Assembly (NCBI RefSeq): GCF_002575655.3
Contig: NC_053041.3
Span: 120,930,318-120,994,317, forward strand
Direction of reading: 5' to 3'
DNA length: 64,000 bases
From: Aegilops tauschii subsp. strangulata
Lineage: Eukaryota; Streptophyta; Magnoliopsida; Poales; Poaceae
Of this stretch, positions 45,477 through 57,692 are shown piece by piece. The notes beneath the pieces were generated by a model, which worked only from the letters and a program-made list of their open reading frames with translations, was not told the DNA's origin and ran no database searches. Position numbers and translations under genes: made by a program. Every line of letters starts with the position of its first letter. The stretch's first letter is position 1.

Positions 45477-47057
45477 TGATACGTCTCCAACGTATCTATA
45501 ATTTTTGATTGTTCCATGCTATATTATATTCTATTTTGGATGTTTAATGGGCTTTATTATACACTTTTATATTATTTTTGGGACTAACCTATTAACCGGA
45601 GGCCCAGCCCAAATTGCTGTTTTTTTGCCTATTTCAGTGTTTCGCAGAAAAAGAATATCAACCGGAGTCCAAACGGAATGAAACCTTCGGGAACGTGATT
45701 TTCGGAACAAACGTGATCTAGAGGACTTGGAGTCCACGTCAAGAAATCAACGAGGAGAGCACGAGGCAGGGGGGCGCGCCTACCCCCCAGGCGCGCCCTC
45801 CACCCTCGTGGGGCCCACATTGCTCCACCGACATACTTCTTCCTCCTATATATACCTACGTACCCCCAAACCATCAGGGGCATCCACGAAAACCTAATTC
45901 CACCGCCGCAACCTTCTGTACCCGTTAGATCCCATCTTGGGGCCTTTTCCGCGTCCTGCCGGAGGGGGCATTGATCACGGAGGGCTTCTACATCAACACC
46001 ATAGCCTCTCCGATGATGTGTGAGTAGTTTACTTCAGACCTTCGGGTCCACAGTTATTAGCTAGATGGCTTCTTCTCTCTCTTTGGATCTCAATACAAAG
46101 TTCTCCACGATTCTCGTGGAGATCTATTCGATGTAATCTTCTTTTGCGGTGTGTTTTTTGGGACCGATGAATCGTGGGTTTATGATCAAGTTTATCTATG
46201 AACAATATCTGAATCTCATCTGAATTCTTTTATGTATGATTGGTTAGCTTTGCAAGTCTTTTCGAATTATCAGTTTGGTTTGGCCTACTAGATTGATCTT
46301 TCTTGCAATGGGAGAAGTGCTTAGCTTTGGGTTCAATCTTGCGGTGTCCTTTCCCAGTGACAGTAGGGGCAGCAAGGCACGTATTGTATTTTTCCATCGA
46401 GGATAACAAGATGGGGTTTATATCATATTGCATGAGTTTATCCCTCTACATCATGTCATCTTGCTTAAAGCGTTACTCCGTTCTTATGAACTTAATACTC
46501 TAGATGCATGCTGGATAGCGGTCGATGTGTGGAGTAATAGTAGTAGATGCAGGCAGGAGTCGGTCTACTTATCACGGACGTGATGCCTATATACATGATC
46601 ATACCTAGATATTCTCATAACTATGCTCAATTCTATCAATTGCTCGACAGTAATTTGTTCACCCACCGTAATACTTATGCTCTTGAGAGAAACTAGTGAA
46701 ACCTATGGCCCCCGGGTCTATTCTCCATCATATTAATCTTCCAACACTTAGCTATTTCTATTGCCTTTTATTTTACTTTGCATCTTTATTTCTCTTTATC
46801 ATAAAAATACCAAAAATATTATCTTATCATATCTATTAGATCTCATTCTCGTAAGTGACCGTGAAGGGATTGACAAACCCTTTATTGCGTTGGTTGCGAG
46901 GTTCTTATTTGTTTGTGTAGGTGCGAGGGACTTGAGCGTGGTCTCCTACTGGATTGATACCTTGGTTCTCAAAAACTGACGGAAATACTTACGCTACTTT
47001 ACTGCATCACCCTTTCCTCTTCAAGGGAAAAACCAACGTAGTGCTCAAGAGGTAGCA
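45477..47057 (+). repeat. 5' LTR of the Gypsy-like element
   Basis: 1,581 bp. A TATA-like ctatatatacc at about 45847 is followed by a GC-rich leader. The bases before it are ccgta; the partner target site is not in the window. Confidence 0.88.
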
Positions 47058-47068
47058 AGAAGGATTTC

Positions 47069-47086
47069 TAGCGCCGTTGCCGGGGA
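47069..47086 (+). other. Primer-binding site, tRNA-Asp
   Basis: tagcgccgttgccgggga is complementary to the 3' end of plant tRNA-Asp(GUC) with one G-to-A difference. Confidence 0.75.
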
Positions 47087-47259
47087 GATTCGCGCCAAGT
47101 CAAGTCAAGTCAAGACATACCAAGTACCCATCACAAACCCTTATCCCTCGCATTACATTATTTGCCATTTGCCTCTCGTTTTCCTCTCCCCCACTTCACC
47201 CTTGCCGTTTTATTCGCCCTCTCTTTCCCGTTCGCTTCTTTTCCGCTCGCTTTGTCGTT

Positions 47260-48071
47260 ATGGCTAGTACTTTATCTACTCCCTTATCTCCCGAGAATGA
47301 AGTTCTTAATTTCAAACAAAGGGAGGGAGAAAATCTAAAATATGCTTGGTACAGAATTTGCAATGCGCAAAATAGATCTACTAGGAAGCAATCTACTTCC
47401 GTTCTTCTTCGCAATTTTTATGTAGGCATCACTCCTTGGAATAGATACATTCTTGATACCATTACCGGAGGAAATTTCTTGGGTAGCCATACTTTTGATT
47501 CTTATAATGCTATGATAGATTTGTTTGGCCCACCACCTCTTTTGGTTAATGGAACTATGTTAACTTTGGAGCATGTGATGCAAAGACTTGAAATTATTGA
47601 AAAAAAGTTGCTACCGTAGAGTTAATCGAAAATTTGGATAAAAAGATCCACAACCAAATTACCCAATATGGATCTAAGGTAGGAGTCACTTTGAAATTTT
47701 TTAAAGAAAAGGAACCCATGGTTAATGAAAAAATAAATCAAGATTCTACTAGAATCGATAAACTTGAGGGTATCATTACCAACTTGGGGACCGCCTTTTC
47801 TTCTATAAAGAACACTTCAAATCCTCCTACCAAAATTGCCAAGCTTATGTATTTTCCTAAAAATAAAGGTGGATCCTCTAATAAGGAAACCGCAGATCTC
47901 AAATCAATAAGTGTTCATCCCAATCCTTTTGCTATCATTAAGGAACCATTTGCTACAAATGATTTTTTTGATTTCGTGCCTAGAAGTTTGATAATTAATA
48001 GAAAGAAAGAAACTCCTAAGGGTTATAGGTGTCTTATTGAAGAATTGCCTACCAAAGATGGCAATACCTAG
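47260..48071 (+). pseudogene. Gag-like frame of the Gypsy-like element, frameshifted
   Basis: ATG 47260 opens MASTLSTPLSPENEVLNF, then LKYAWYRI and LLRNFYVGI, a gag-like alpha-helical segment. The frame ends at 47619, but the same coding sense continues after a single-base indel in an A-run at about 47604-47611 (ATVELIENLDKK onward) to 48071. No zinc knuckle, protease or pol follows. Identity as gag rests on position after the primer site and general character. Confidence 0.6.
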
Positions 48072-50732
48072 ATCTATCCTTGCTTTTATGCCTAGCTAGG
48101 GGCGTTAAACGATAGCGCTTGTTGAGAGGCAACCCAATTTTATTTTTAGTTTTTTGCTTTTTGCTTCTGTATAGGAATAAATATTTGATCTAGCCTCTGG
48201 TTAGATTTGTTTTTATGTTTTAATTAGTGTTTGTGCCAAGTTAAACCTATAGGATCTTCTTGGATGATAGTTATTTGATCTTGCTGAAAATTCCAGAAAC
48301 TTTCTGTTCACAAAAACAATTGTTAAAAATTACCAGAACGTGATAAAATATTGATTCCAATTGCAGCAGATCAATAAACAAATTATTTAGGTCTTCCTAT
48401 TTTTTCTGAATTTTTTGAGTTCCAGAAGTTTGCATTAGTTACAGATTACTACAGACTGTTCTGTTTTTGACAGATTCTGTTTTTCGTGTGTTGTTTGCTT
48501 ATTTTGATGAATCTATGGCTAGTAAAATAGTTTATAAACCATAGAGAAGTTGGAATACAGTAGGTTTAATACCAATATAAATAAAGAATGAGTTCATTAC
48601 AGTACCTTGAAGTGGTATTTTGTTTTCTTTCGCTAACGGAGCTCACGAGATTTTCTGTTAAGTTTTGTGTTGTGAAGTTTTCAAGTTTTGGGTAAAGATT
48701 TGATGGAGTATGGAACAAGGAGTGGCAAGATCCTAAGCTTGGGGATGCCCATGGAATCCTAAGATAATCTAAGGACACCTAAAAGCCAAAGCTTGGTGAT
48801 GCCCCGGAAGGCATCCCCTCTTTCGTCCTCATCCATCGGTAAATTTACTTGGAGCTATATTTTTATTCACCACATGATATGTGTTTTGCTTGGAGCGTCT
48901 TGTATTATTTGAGTCTTTATTTGTTAGTTTGCCACAATCATCCTTGCTGCACACACCTTTTGAGAGAGACACACTTGATTCGGAATTTGATAGAATACTC
49001 TATGTGCTTCACTTATATCTTTTGAGCTATATAGTTTTTGCTCTAGTGCTTCACTTATATCTTTTAGAGCACGGTGGTGGATTTGTTTTATAGAAACTAT
49101 TGTTCTCGCATCCTTCACTTAGATTATTTTGAGAATCCTACAAAACAGCGTGGTAATTTGCTTTAATTATGATAGGCATTCAAGATTAGTAATTTTTTTA
49201 TGAGTGTGTTGAATACTATGAGAAGTTTGATGCTTGATAATTGTTTTGAGATATGAAGATGGTAATATTAGAGTCATGCTAGTTGAGTAGTTTTGAATTT
49301 GAGAAATACTTGTGTTAAAGTTTGTGATTCCCGTAGCATGCACGTATGGTGAACCGTTATGTGATGAAGTCGGAGCATGATTTATTTATTGATTGTCTTC
49401 CTTATGAGTGGCGGTCGGGGACGATCGATGGTATTTTCCTACCAATCTATCCCCCTAGGAGCATGCGCGTAATACTTTGTTTTGATAACTTGTAGATTTT
49501 TGCAACAAGTATATGAGTTCTTTATGACTAATGTTGAGTCCATGGATTATACGCACTCTCATCCTTCCACCATTGCTAGCCTCTCTAATACCGTGCACCT
49601 TTCGCCGGTATCATAAACCCACCATATACCTTCCTCAAAACAGCCACCATACCTACCTATCATGGCATTTCCATAGCCATTCCGAGATATATTGCCATGC
49701 AACTTACCACCGTTCCGTTTAGTATGACGCGCTCCATCATTATCATATTGCTTTGCATGATCATGTAGTTGACATCGTATTTGTGGCAAAGCCACCGTTC
49801 ATAATTCTTTCATAATGTCACTCTTGATTCATTGCATATCCCGATATTCCGCCGGAGGCATTCACATAGAGTCATATTTTGTTCTAAGTTTTGAGTTGTA
49901 ATTCTTGAGTTGTAAAGTAAATAAAAGTGTGATGATCATCATTATTAGAGCATTGTCCCAAGTGAGGAAAGGATGATGGAGACTATGATTCCCCCATAAG
50001 TCGGGATGAGACTCCGGACTAAAAAAAAGAGAAAGGCCATAAAAAAAAGGGGAAGGCCATATATATAAAAAAATGAGAGAAAAGGAGAGAAGGGACAATG
50101 CTACTATCCTTTTACCACACTTGTGCTTCAAAGTAGCACCATGATCTTCATGATAGAGAGTCTCTTATGTTGTCACTTTCATATACTAGTGGGAAATTTT
50201 CATTATAGAACTTGGCTTGTATATTCCAATGATGGGCTTCCTCAAAATGCCCTAGGTCTTCGTGAGCAAGCGAGTTGGATGCACACCCACTTAGTTTCTT
50301 TTGTTGAGCTTTCATATACTTATAACTCTAGTGCATCCGTTGCATGGCAATCCCTACTCACTCACATTGATATCTATTGATGGGCATCTCCATAGCCCGT
50401 TGATACGCCTAGTTGATGTGAGACTATCTTCTCCCTTTTTGTCTTCTCCACAACCATCATTCTATTCCACATATAGTGTTATGTCCATGGCTCACGCTCA
50501 TGTATTGCGTTAAGATTGAAAAAGTTTGAGAACATCAAAAGTATGAAACAATTGCTTGGCTTGTCATCGGGGTTGTGCATGATTTAAATATTTTGTGTGA
50601 TGAAGATAGAGCATAGCCAGACTATATGATTTTGTAGGGATAACTTTCTTGGCCATGTAATTTTGAGAAGACATAATTGCTTAGTTAGTATGCTTGAAGT
50701 ATTATTATTTTTATGTCAATATTAAACTTTTG
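48072..50732. other. Non-coding interior of the Gypsy-like element
   Basis: Follows gag with gagaggcaaccc text common in this element type. Short open frames on both strands have no recognisable product. Nothing else is seen. Confidence 0.6.
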
Positions 50733-52231
50733 TCACGAGCGGCATAAATAATAACATCCTCAGAAGAGTGTGTCAATTGAATTTCCCTAGCAGCACAATC
50801 AAGTTGAGCCTCATGCTTAGAAAGCCAGTCCATCCCGAGAATTAGATCAATATCCGAGTCACCAAGAACAATTGGAGAAGACATAAATTTATAGTTTCCC
50901 ATCTTGATGGAAACATCTGGAACCATGGAGCTTGCATTCATGAATTTACCCGGAGAGACAACTGATAACGGTCTAGGCAAATCTTGAAAAACCAACTCAT
51001 GCTTGGATGCAAAAGGTCTTGAAATGAAAGAAAGCGATGCACCAGTATCAAAAAGAACTTTTGCAGGAATATCATTAACTGGAAGATTACCCATTATCAC
51101 ATCAGTAGACTCCTCTGCTTGAGCTGCATTCATCATGTTCACCTTAGCAGACTTTGGATTATGCTTGACCACTGCATTGCTGGAAGATCTGACAGGAGGA
51201 GGAGGCGGAAGGCGCCTTTGATTGAAGCACTTGTTAGCATAGTGACCTTTCTGCTGACACTTGTTGCAAGTCACCTCTGAGAGTGGACGATGATAAGGAG
51301 CATCCGACTTTGGAGCTTGATTCTGAGACTTGTTATGATAGCCCGGGTTGGAAGAGTGGGAAGATCCATGGCCACCTTTGTTCTTCTGCTAGTAAGGCTG
51401 ACGAAACGGAGGAGGAGGAGGCAACCAGAACTTCTGTTGCTTAGCAGCCACAAGTGAGGAAGAAGAAGATTGAACTGCGTCCCTGACTCTCTTCTTAGAA
51501 GCCTCACACTTGAGCCGAGCAGCCTCTTGCTTCAGTGCCATGTTATAGAATTGATCAAACTGAGTAGGCTCAACAAGAACGCGAGCTAACTGCAGATCCT
51601 CTCTAAGGCCACCTCTGAAGTGATAGATCATGCTCTTTTCATCAGGAACGTCTTGTTTAGCGAAGCGAGCAAGTTTGCGAAACTGGATGTTGAATTGATA
51701 CACAGACATGTTGCCTTGCTTGAGATTGCGGAACTCCTCACGCTTGCTCTCAACAACACTTTGTGGAATGTGGTGCGCTTTGAAGTCCCGACAGAAGTCA
51801 GTCCAAGTGATCACACGACCTCCTCTAGAATCTTTGTATTGTTGATACCAATCAGCAGCTTGGTCCTTGAGCTGAAAAGAAGCGAACTTGACATAGTCCT
51901 CAGGCCTGACATTGCTACATTCAAAATGGTTGTTGATGTCCACGAGCCAATCATCGGCATCCGTGGCCTCGGCACAGTAGCTGAAAGACTTGGGCTGATT
52001 TGCGAGAAACTGGTTGAGAGTAGCAAAGTGAGGCTGATTGTTGCCTTGGCCTTGATTTCCTTGATTGCCTTGCCCTTGGGTGCGTTCTTGCAAGAGTTGC
52101 AGAATCATCTGAGCATTGGCGTTGCTGGCTGCCATGATAGCTTGCCATGCCTCCGAAGGCGGAGGTGGTGGTGGAGGGTTCGCTTGACTCCCTTCATTGC
52201 GTTCCAGATTCTGACGCGTTGGCGGAGCCAT
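50733..52231 (-). pseudogene. Truncated chromovirus gag, second copy
   Basis: Starts at ATG 52231 (MAPPTRQN) and reads through the gag core (SFQLKDQAADWYQQYKD) to an in-frame TAG at 51389-51391. It continues in frame through the zinc knuckle [14 protein letters not shown] and the protease-like [12 protein letters not shown] to the break at 50733. It matches 62144-60646 of the full copy with few differences and shares its TAG at the same codon, but lacks the extra TAA of that copy. Confidence 0.9.
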
Positions 52232-53388
52232 CCTGAAGAGGGTGACATCCGTTAGCATCTTGATAGACAAATAGACAAGTAGAATCAACGGATAGAAATT
52301 GCAACATATAGTCTTCACAATAAACATTCGAACGAGGATGAACGAATGAATTCCATAGTAAATCATCACACTTCCATTAGTTGAGAAGCCACTTAGAAAA
52401 AAAGGTATGGAATCAACATTTGACTCCGAAGCAACTCGAATACCACAATTGAAAACAAAACAAAGTATTGGCTTGCAGAATAAGCTGGAACAAACATATG
52501 ATAGAGATTTCGTCCGAAGTTTTCGTGGTGGGGCCCACACGGGCTCGATCGTACAGCACCATCATGTACAAGGCAGTGCACATGACATACGAAGCGTCCC
52601 CGAGTCGGCATAGCCAAGGACTCTTTAAGACACTACGAGACCACTGTAAAACCAACCGTGGAAAGGTGGACCACTAGACGTCGAACCCCAATCTCATATC
52701 ATGCGTCTGTCGGAAAGATATCCTAGGAGCTACTTGAATTCCCACTTATAAACTCCTGAAACTTTCTGGTTATGCAATCTAGTGTTGGGGATACAGGGGA
52801 CACAAAATATATCACCCAAACTAGCAATCCCTAGATCCAGCTGTATCCATCCGTCAACACATAACCAAGAAACCTTCGGAAATCGTGTACCTCAACCTTC
52901 GAAAAGCATCCGTTATACGAGTTATGGCAATACTCCCGAACTCCCGCCCCAGTACTGGGTGGCGTCAAGGTGATCTCACCAACAACTGCATAAAAGAGAT
53001 TTCGATGTCGGCGAAACTCAGGTATTCCAGAACTGCAACGATAAAATTGTGACGACAACACCTCGGAGCTCAACTCCCCGGGACACTGCCACAACCCCTA
53101 AATGTCAGGAGGCACCAAGAACAATGTTCTCGTGACAAAACCATCGGAACGATTCTAAGATACCCGCGAGATCCTAAATTTTTTTAGTGAAATTTGAGGA
53201 GAGAAGAGTCAAAATTTCTACGTCAGGAGGCCTCACCAGAGCGACGAAGGGACTGAGGAGTAAAAAGAATCCTACTCTCCGATATATATAATCCTAAGAC
53301 TCAAAACATTTTTGTTCTAGACTCAACAACGCCAGCGATTCGATCAAGCAGGGGGCTCCTAAGTCGGGGATGGATTTGATTATCAACT
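52232..53388 (-). other. 5' leader of the truncated chromovirus copy
   Basis: Non-coding stretch between LTR and gag, colinear with 62145-63302. The presumed primer site next to the LTR (ttgataatcaaatcc on the minus strand) is at best a degenerate initiator-tRNA site. Confidence 0.7.
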
Positions 53389-56300
53389 TGTCACGCCCAC
53401 GATGCGGCTATATCTCCCACGTGTCGAGGCACGACTTAGAGGCATAATCGCATTGTGGTTTTGTCGCAAGAAGGGTCATCTTCACACAATCCCATGTAAT
53501 GAACAAGAATGGGATAACGAAAGTTGGCTTACAATCGCCACTTCACACAATACATAAAATATAATTCATACATCATAAAAAATCCACACATAGACCGACT
53601 ACGGCCGAAATCCAAATGAAAATAAGATAACCCCAAATGCTAGATCCCCGATCGACCCAACTGGGCTCCACTACTGATCATCAGGAAAAGACACATAGTA
53701 ACGACCACGTTCCTCATCGAACTCCCACTTGAGGTCGATCTCATCATCTGCACTGGCATCGTCGGCACCTGCAACTATTTTGGTAGAATCTGTGAGTCAC
53801 GAGGACTCAGCACTCTCACACCCGCGAGATCAAGACTATTTAAGCTTATAGGAAAGGATGGTGTAATGAGGTGGAGCTGCAGCAGGCACTAAGCATATAT
53901 AGTGGCTAACATACGCAAACGAGAGCGAGAAGAGAAGCAACGGAACGGTCGTCAACTAGCAATGACCAAGAAGTGATCCTGAACTCCTACTTACGTCAAT
54001 CATAACTCAAACCGTGTTCACTTCCCGGACTCCGCCGAGAAGAGACCATCACGGCTACACACACAGTTGATGTATTTTAATTAAGTCAAGTGACAAGTTC
54101 TCTACCACCGGACATTAACAAATTCCCATCTGCCTCATAACCGCGGGCACGGCTTTCGAAAGATAATACCCTGCAGGGGTGTCCCAACTTAGCCCATCAT
54201 AAGCTCTCATGGTCAACGAAGGATAAACCTTCTCCCGGAAAGACCCGATCAGTCTCGAAATCCCGGTTTACAAGACATTTCTACAATGGTAAAACAAGAC
54301 CAGCAAAGCCACCCGAATGTGCCGACAAATCCCGATAGGAGCTGCACATATCTCGTTCTCAGGGCACACCGGATGGGCAAGACGTCGGGTTGGCATAGAC
54401 CCTGGTTGCCCAGGGGGCGCCGGACATCGCCCAGTTTGGGCCAGCACTCGAAGGAGCACTGGTCCGGGGGTTTAAAATAAAGATGACCCTCGGGCTCACG
54501 AAAACCCGGGGGAGAAAGGCTTAGGTGGCAAATGGTAAAACCAAGGTTGGGCCTTGCTGGAGGAGTTTTATTCAAGGCGAACTGTCAAGGGGGTCCCATA
54601 AATCACCCAACCGCGTAAGGAACGCAAACTCAAGGAACATAATACCGGTATGACAGAAACTAGGGCGGCAAGAGTGGAACAAAACACCAGGCATAAGGCC
54701 GAGCCTTCCACCCTTTACCAAATATATAGATGCATTAAATAAATAAGAGATATTGTGATATCCCAACATATCCATGTTCCAACATGGAACAAACTTCATC
54801 TTCACCTGCAACTAGCAACACTATAAGAAGGGCTGAGCAAAAGCGGTAACTTAGCCAAACAACGGTTTGCTAGGAAAGAATGGTTAGAGGCTGTAATGGC
54901 AATATGGAACGCATGATATAACAAGTGGTAGGTAGCGCAGCATGGCAAATAGAGCGAACAACTAGCAAAGCAAAGATAGAAGTGATTTCGGGGGTATGGT
55001 CATCTTGCCTGCAAGGTTCTCAAAGTTGTCGAAAGCTTGATCCTCGTAAGCGTACTCAACAGGTTCCTCGTTCACGAACTCGTCTCCCGGCTCTACCCAA
55101 CACAAGAACACAAGCAAAGGAACCACAATCAATCACGGAAAATGCACAAGCAACATGATGCAAAACATGAATGATATGCGAGATGGGATATGCGATGCAT
55201 ATGCGTGCTCCGGAAGAAAAATGATGAACAAAGCAGTACCTTGGCAAACCAAGCATGCCACTGGAAAGATGAGATGATTTCGGTCGAAATCGATATAAAG
55301 ATCACCGGAAACGGATGCACGGTTTGCAAATGGCAAGCAAAACAAGAATGACACGAATCTGCGATTAACAGCATGATAGCACTTAGAGTGCAACAAGTAA
55401 CAAGGCTACAACACTTCGACGTAGCAACAAAGCATATGGCTGTAATCTACAGGAGATGCTTGACAAAATATGAACACTGAGCTAGGGCTAGATCATAACA
55501 TAACAGGCTCAAACAAGCATGGCAAAAGTGCAAAAGATAACAGGTTCACAGACTTGGAGAAAATTACTGGACATGCCTGAAACTGCATCAGGTAGCAATG
55601 TCCAGAGCACGAAATCAACATGCTACAGGAAATTAACATGTGAAAACAAGGCATGGAAGTATTCTACTAAATGCATATGACAAAAGTCCCTTACTGACCA
55701 TAAGCCAAAAAGGAGCAGAAGATATGATGGCAACCATGTAAACATAGCAAGTTTCGTTATCAGGTTTCAGACTTAGCAGAAAACAGAGCATGGCAGAAAC
55801 AATAATATGAAGGGATCTTGGTGAGCTTGATGCACTCACCCCAAAGCAATGCATGACAAAAAACGCATACCTACAGCAATATGGCAAGTTTATGAAGCTA
55901 TCCATGGCAAGATCAAAGACATAGCATGTATGAAACAACTATAACAAGCTTGGCAATATTGAATATCATGTAAACAATCCGCCAGAAATATTTAATAGCA
56001 AAAATAGAGCAAGATTGAGTCATGCTATGGCACTCCATAATTGCAAACAAGGGCATGAATGGATCAATTACAACAATATCTACAAAACATCCTTACTGAA
56101 CATCTCCGAAATAAGCATGGATCTCTCTGTAGACACATGGATACATAGCAACAAAATAACAGCAGTCACGGACAGTAAATTTACTGTCCCTGAAATCAGA
56201 AACATTACGAAGCCTAGTTTGCATGCTTGTGCTAGTCACCACAGAGATCAAAAAATACATGGAATACACCTCTGTATAGATGGCATGGCATACATCAAGA

Positions 56301-57659
56301 CACATGTAGAGCTCATGCCCATAAGATGCACATATTAAATGCAACAAAAATAACAAATCCTCAAGTTCTGATAAGTAACAGCAGATAACAACAACTAGCA
56401 CTCTTGCACCAGAGATTTGGGCATCAAGATCGACTCTAATGAACATGCTGCAATGGAACAAAATGAAGAGCATCACGAGACAAACATTTCAATATATTAC
56501 ACGCGCGAAACAGAGCTATATGCAGAGAGTTATGATGCAATGAACAGGGGCATATCTCGTAAAAATCACAGGACTTGCAGATTTCGGGTAGAAGGAGAAG
56601 TCAACCTCGGCGTTGACTGGATCGAGATCTGGAGCAGTTCGCCGGGGCCGCGGGCTCGCCGGAGTCCTTGCTGGCCGGAGCTCGACCGGAGGTAGAGGGA
56701 GGAGGGAGAGGGCGGCGCTCGGGGGCGACCGTCGTCGGGAGGAGGCGGAGGAGAGGGGCGGCGACCCCGGGCGGCGCGGCATGGGTCCCGCGGGAGCGGG
56801 CGGCGGCGCCGGCGATGGGGCGGCAGGCGGCGCCGGCGGAGTCCGGCAGGCGGCGGGGGAGCTTCGGCGGCGCGGGAGGAAGAAGGAGGCGGGACGCGGG
56901 GAGCTGCGGGCTCGCGGCGAGGAAGACGGGCCCGGCGGGGGCCGAACGCAGGCTTCCCGGGCCGCGGCAGCACGGCGTACGGAGGCGACATGTGTCGCCC
57001 TCAGAGTGGCTGGGGCGGCGGCGGCGATGTGTCCGTCCCCGGGCAGACACGTCCGGCGGCGCGGAGGAGCGGGTTAGGGTTTGGACTGCGAAATATTTCG
57101 GGAGGGGAGGTGTATATATAGGTAGAGGGAGCTAGGAGACTCCAAATGGAGTGCGGTTTTCGCCCACACGATCGTGATCGAACGACCGAGAGCATGGAGG
57201 TGAGTTAGACGTGTTTTGGGCTGTTTGGAGGGGGTTTTTGCTGTAACACACAAACGGCCTTTGCGGTTACCCGGTTAACCGTTGGAGTACCAAACGACCT
57301 CCGAATGGAACGAAACTTGACCGGTGGTCTACTGGTGGTATACCAAGGCCACTTGACAAGACTCGGTCCATTCCGAGAATGTTCAACACCCGCTCACGAA
57401 AAGAAAACAAGAGGGGTGCGCCGGAGGAGGTGGGAGTGCCGGATTGCAAAACGGACAACGGGGAAGATGCTCGGATGCATGAGACGAACACGTATGCAAA
57501 TGCAATGCACATGATGACATGATATGAGATGCATGACATGAACAAAAATACAAAATGAAAGACAAAACCCGACCACAAAGGAAATATCATAATACATAGC
57601 CGAAAATGGCAAGAGTTGGAGTTACAAAAATGGAAAGTTACATCCGGGGTGTTACAACA
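53389..57659 (-). repeat. Complete 4.27-kb chromovirus LTR (shared)
   Basis: Reads TGTTGTAACACCCC to GGGCGTGACA on the minus strand. It holds a GC-rich segment at about 56600-57090. Open frames inside it are not conserved as proteins. About ten differences separate its 53389-54086 part from the right LTR at 63303-64000. Confidence 0.88.
57108..57122 (-). promoter_or_regulatory. TATA box of the chromovirus LTR
   Basis: A tatatata core inside the LTR, upstream (on the minus strand) of the GC-rich stretch that would form the transcript leader. Confidence 0.5.
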
Positions 57660-57692
57660 CTCCACCACTACGAGAGGATCTCGTCCCGAGAT

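Larger units (their letters stand above)
45477..50732 (+). mobile_element. Non-autonomous Gypsy-like element, 3' end lost
   Basis: Begins with a 1,581-bp LTR (45477-47057, tgatacgtctccaac to ggtagca). A tRNA-Asp primer site lies 11 bp further on, then a short broken gag-like frame and about 2.6 kb of non-coding DNA. No pol domain is seen. The element ends abruptly at 50732 against chromovirus sequence with no second LTR or TSD, so its right part was deleted or lies beyond the window. A related solo LTR is at 19194-20735. Confidence 0.85.

Noticed and set aside
45477..50732. Assigning a firm family name to the tgatacgtctcc LTR element
   Set aside because: The LTR type is familiar from Triticeae Gypsy elements, but I could not settle the family name without a database.
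56516..57135. Overlapping frames of up to 155 codons in the chromovirus LTR
   Set aside because: GC-rich LTR leader DNA with frames on both strands and no family signature; not taken as genes.
53389..57659. Two adjacent but separate LTRs between the chromovirus copies
   Set aside because: Only one LTR start (57659) and one LTR end (53389) are found, with no internal TG/CA junction, so a single shared LTR fits better.
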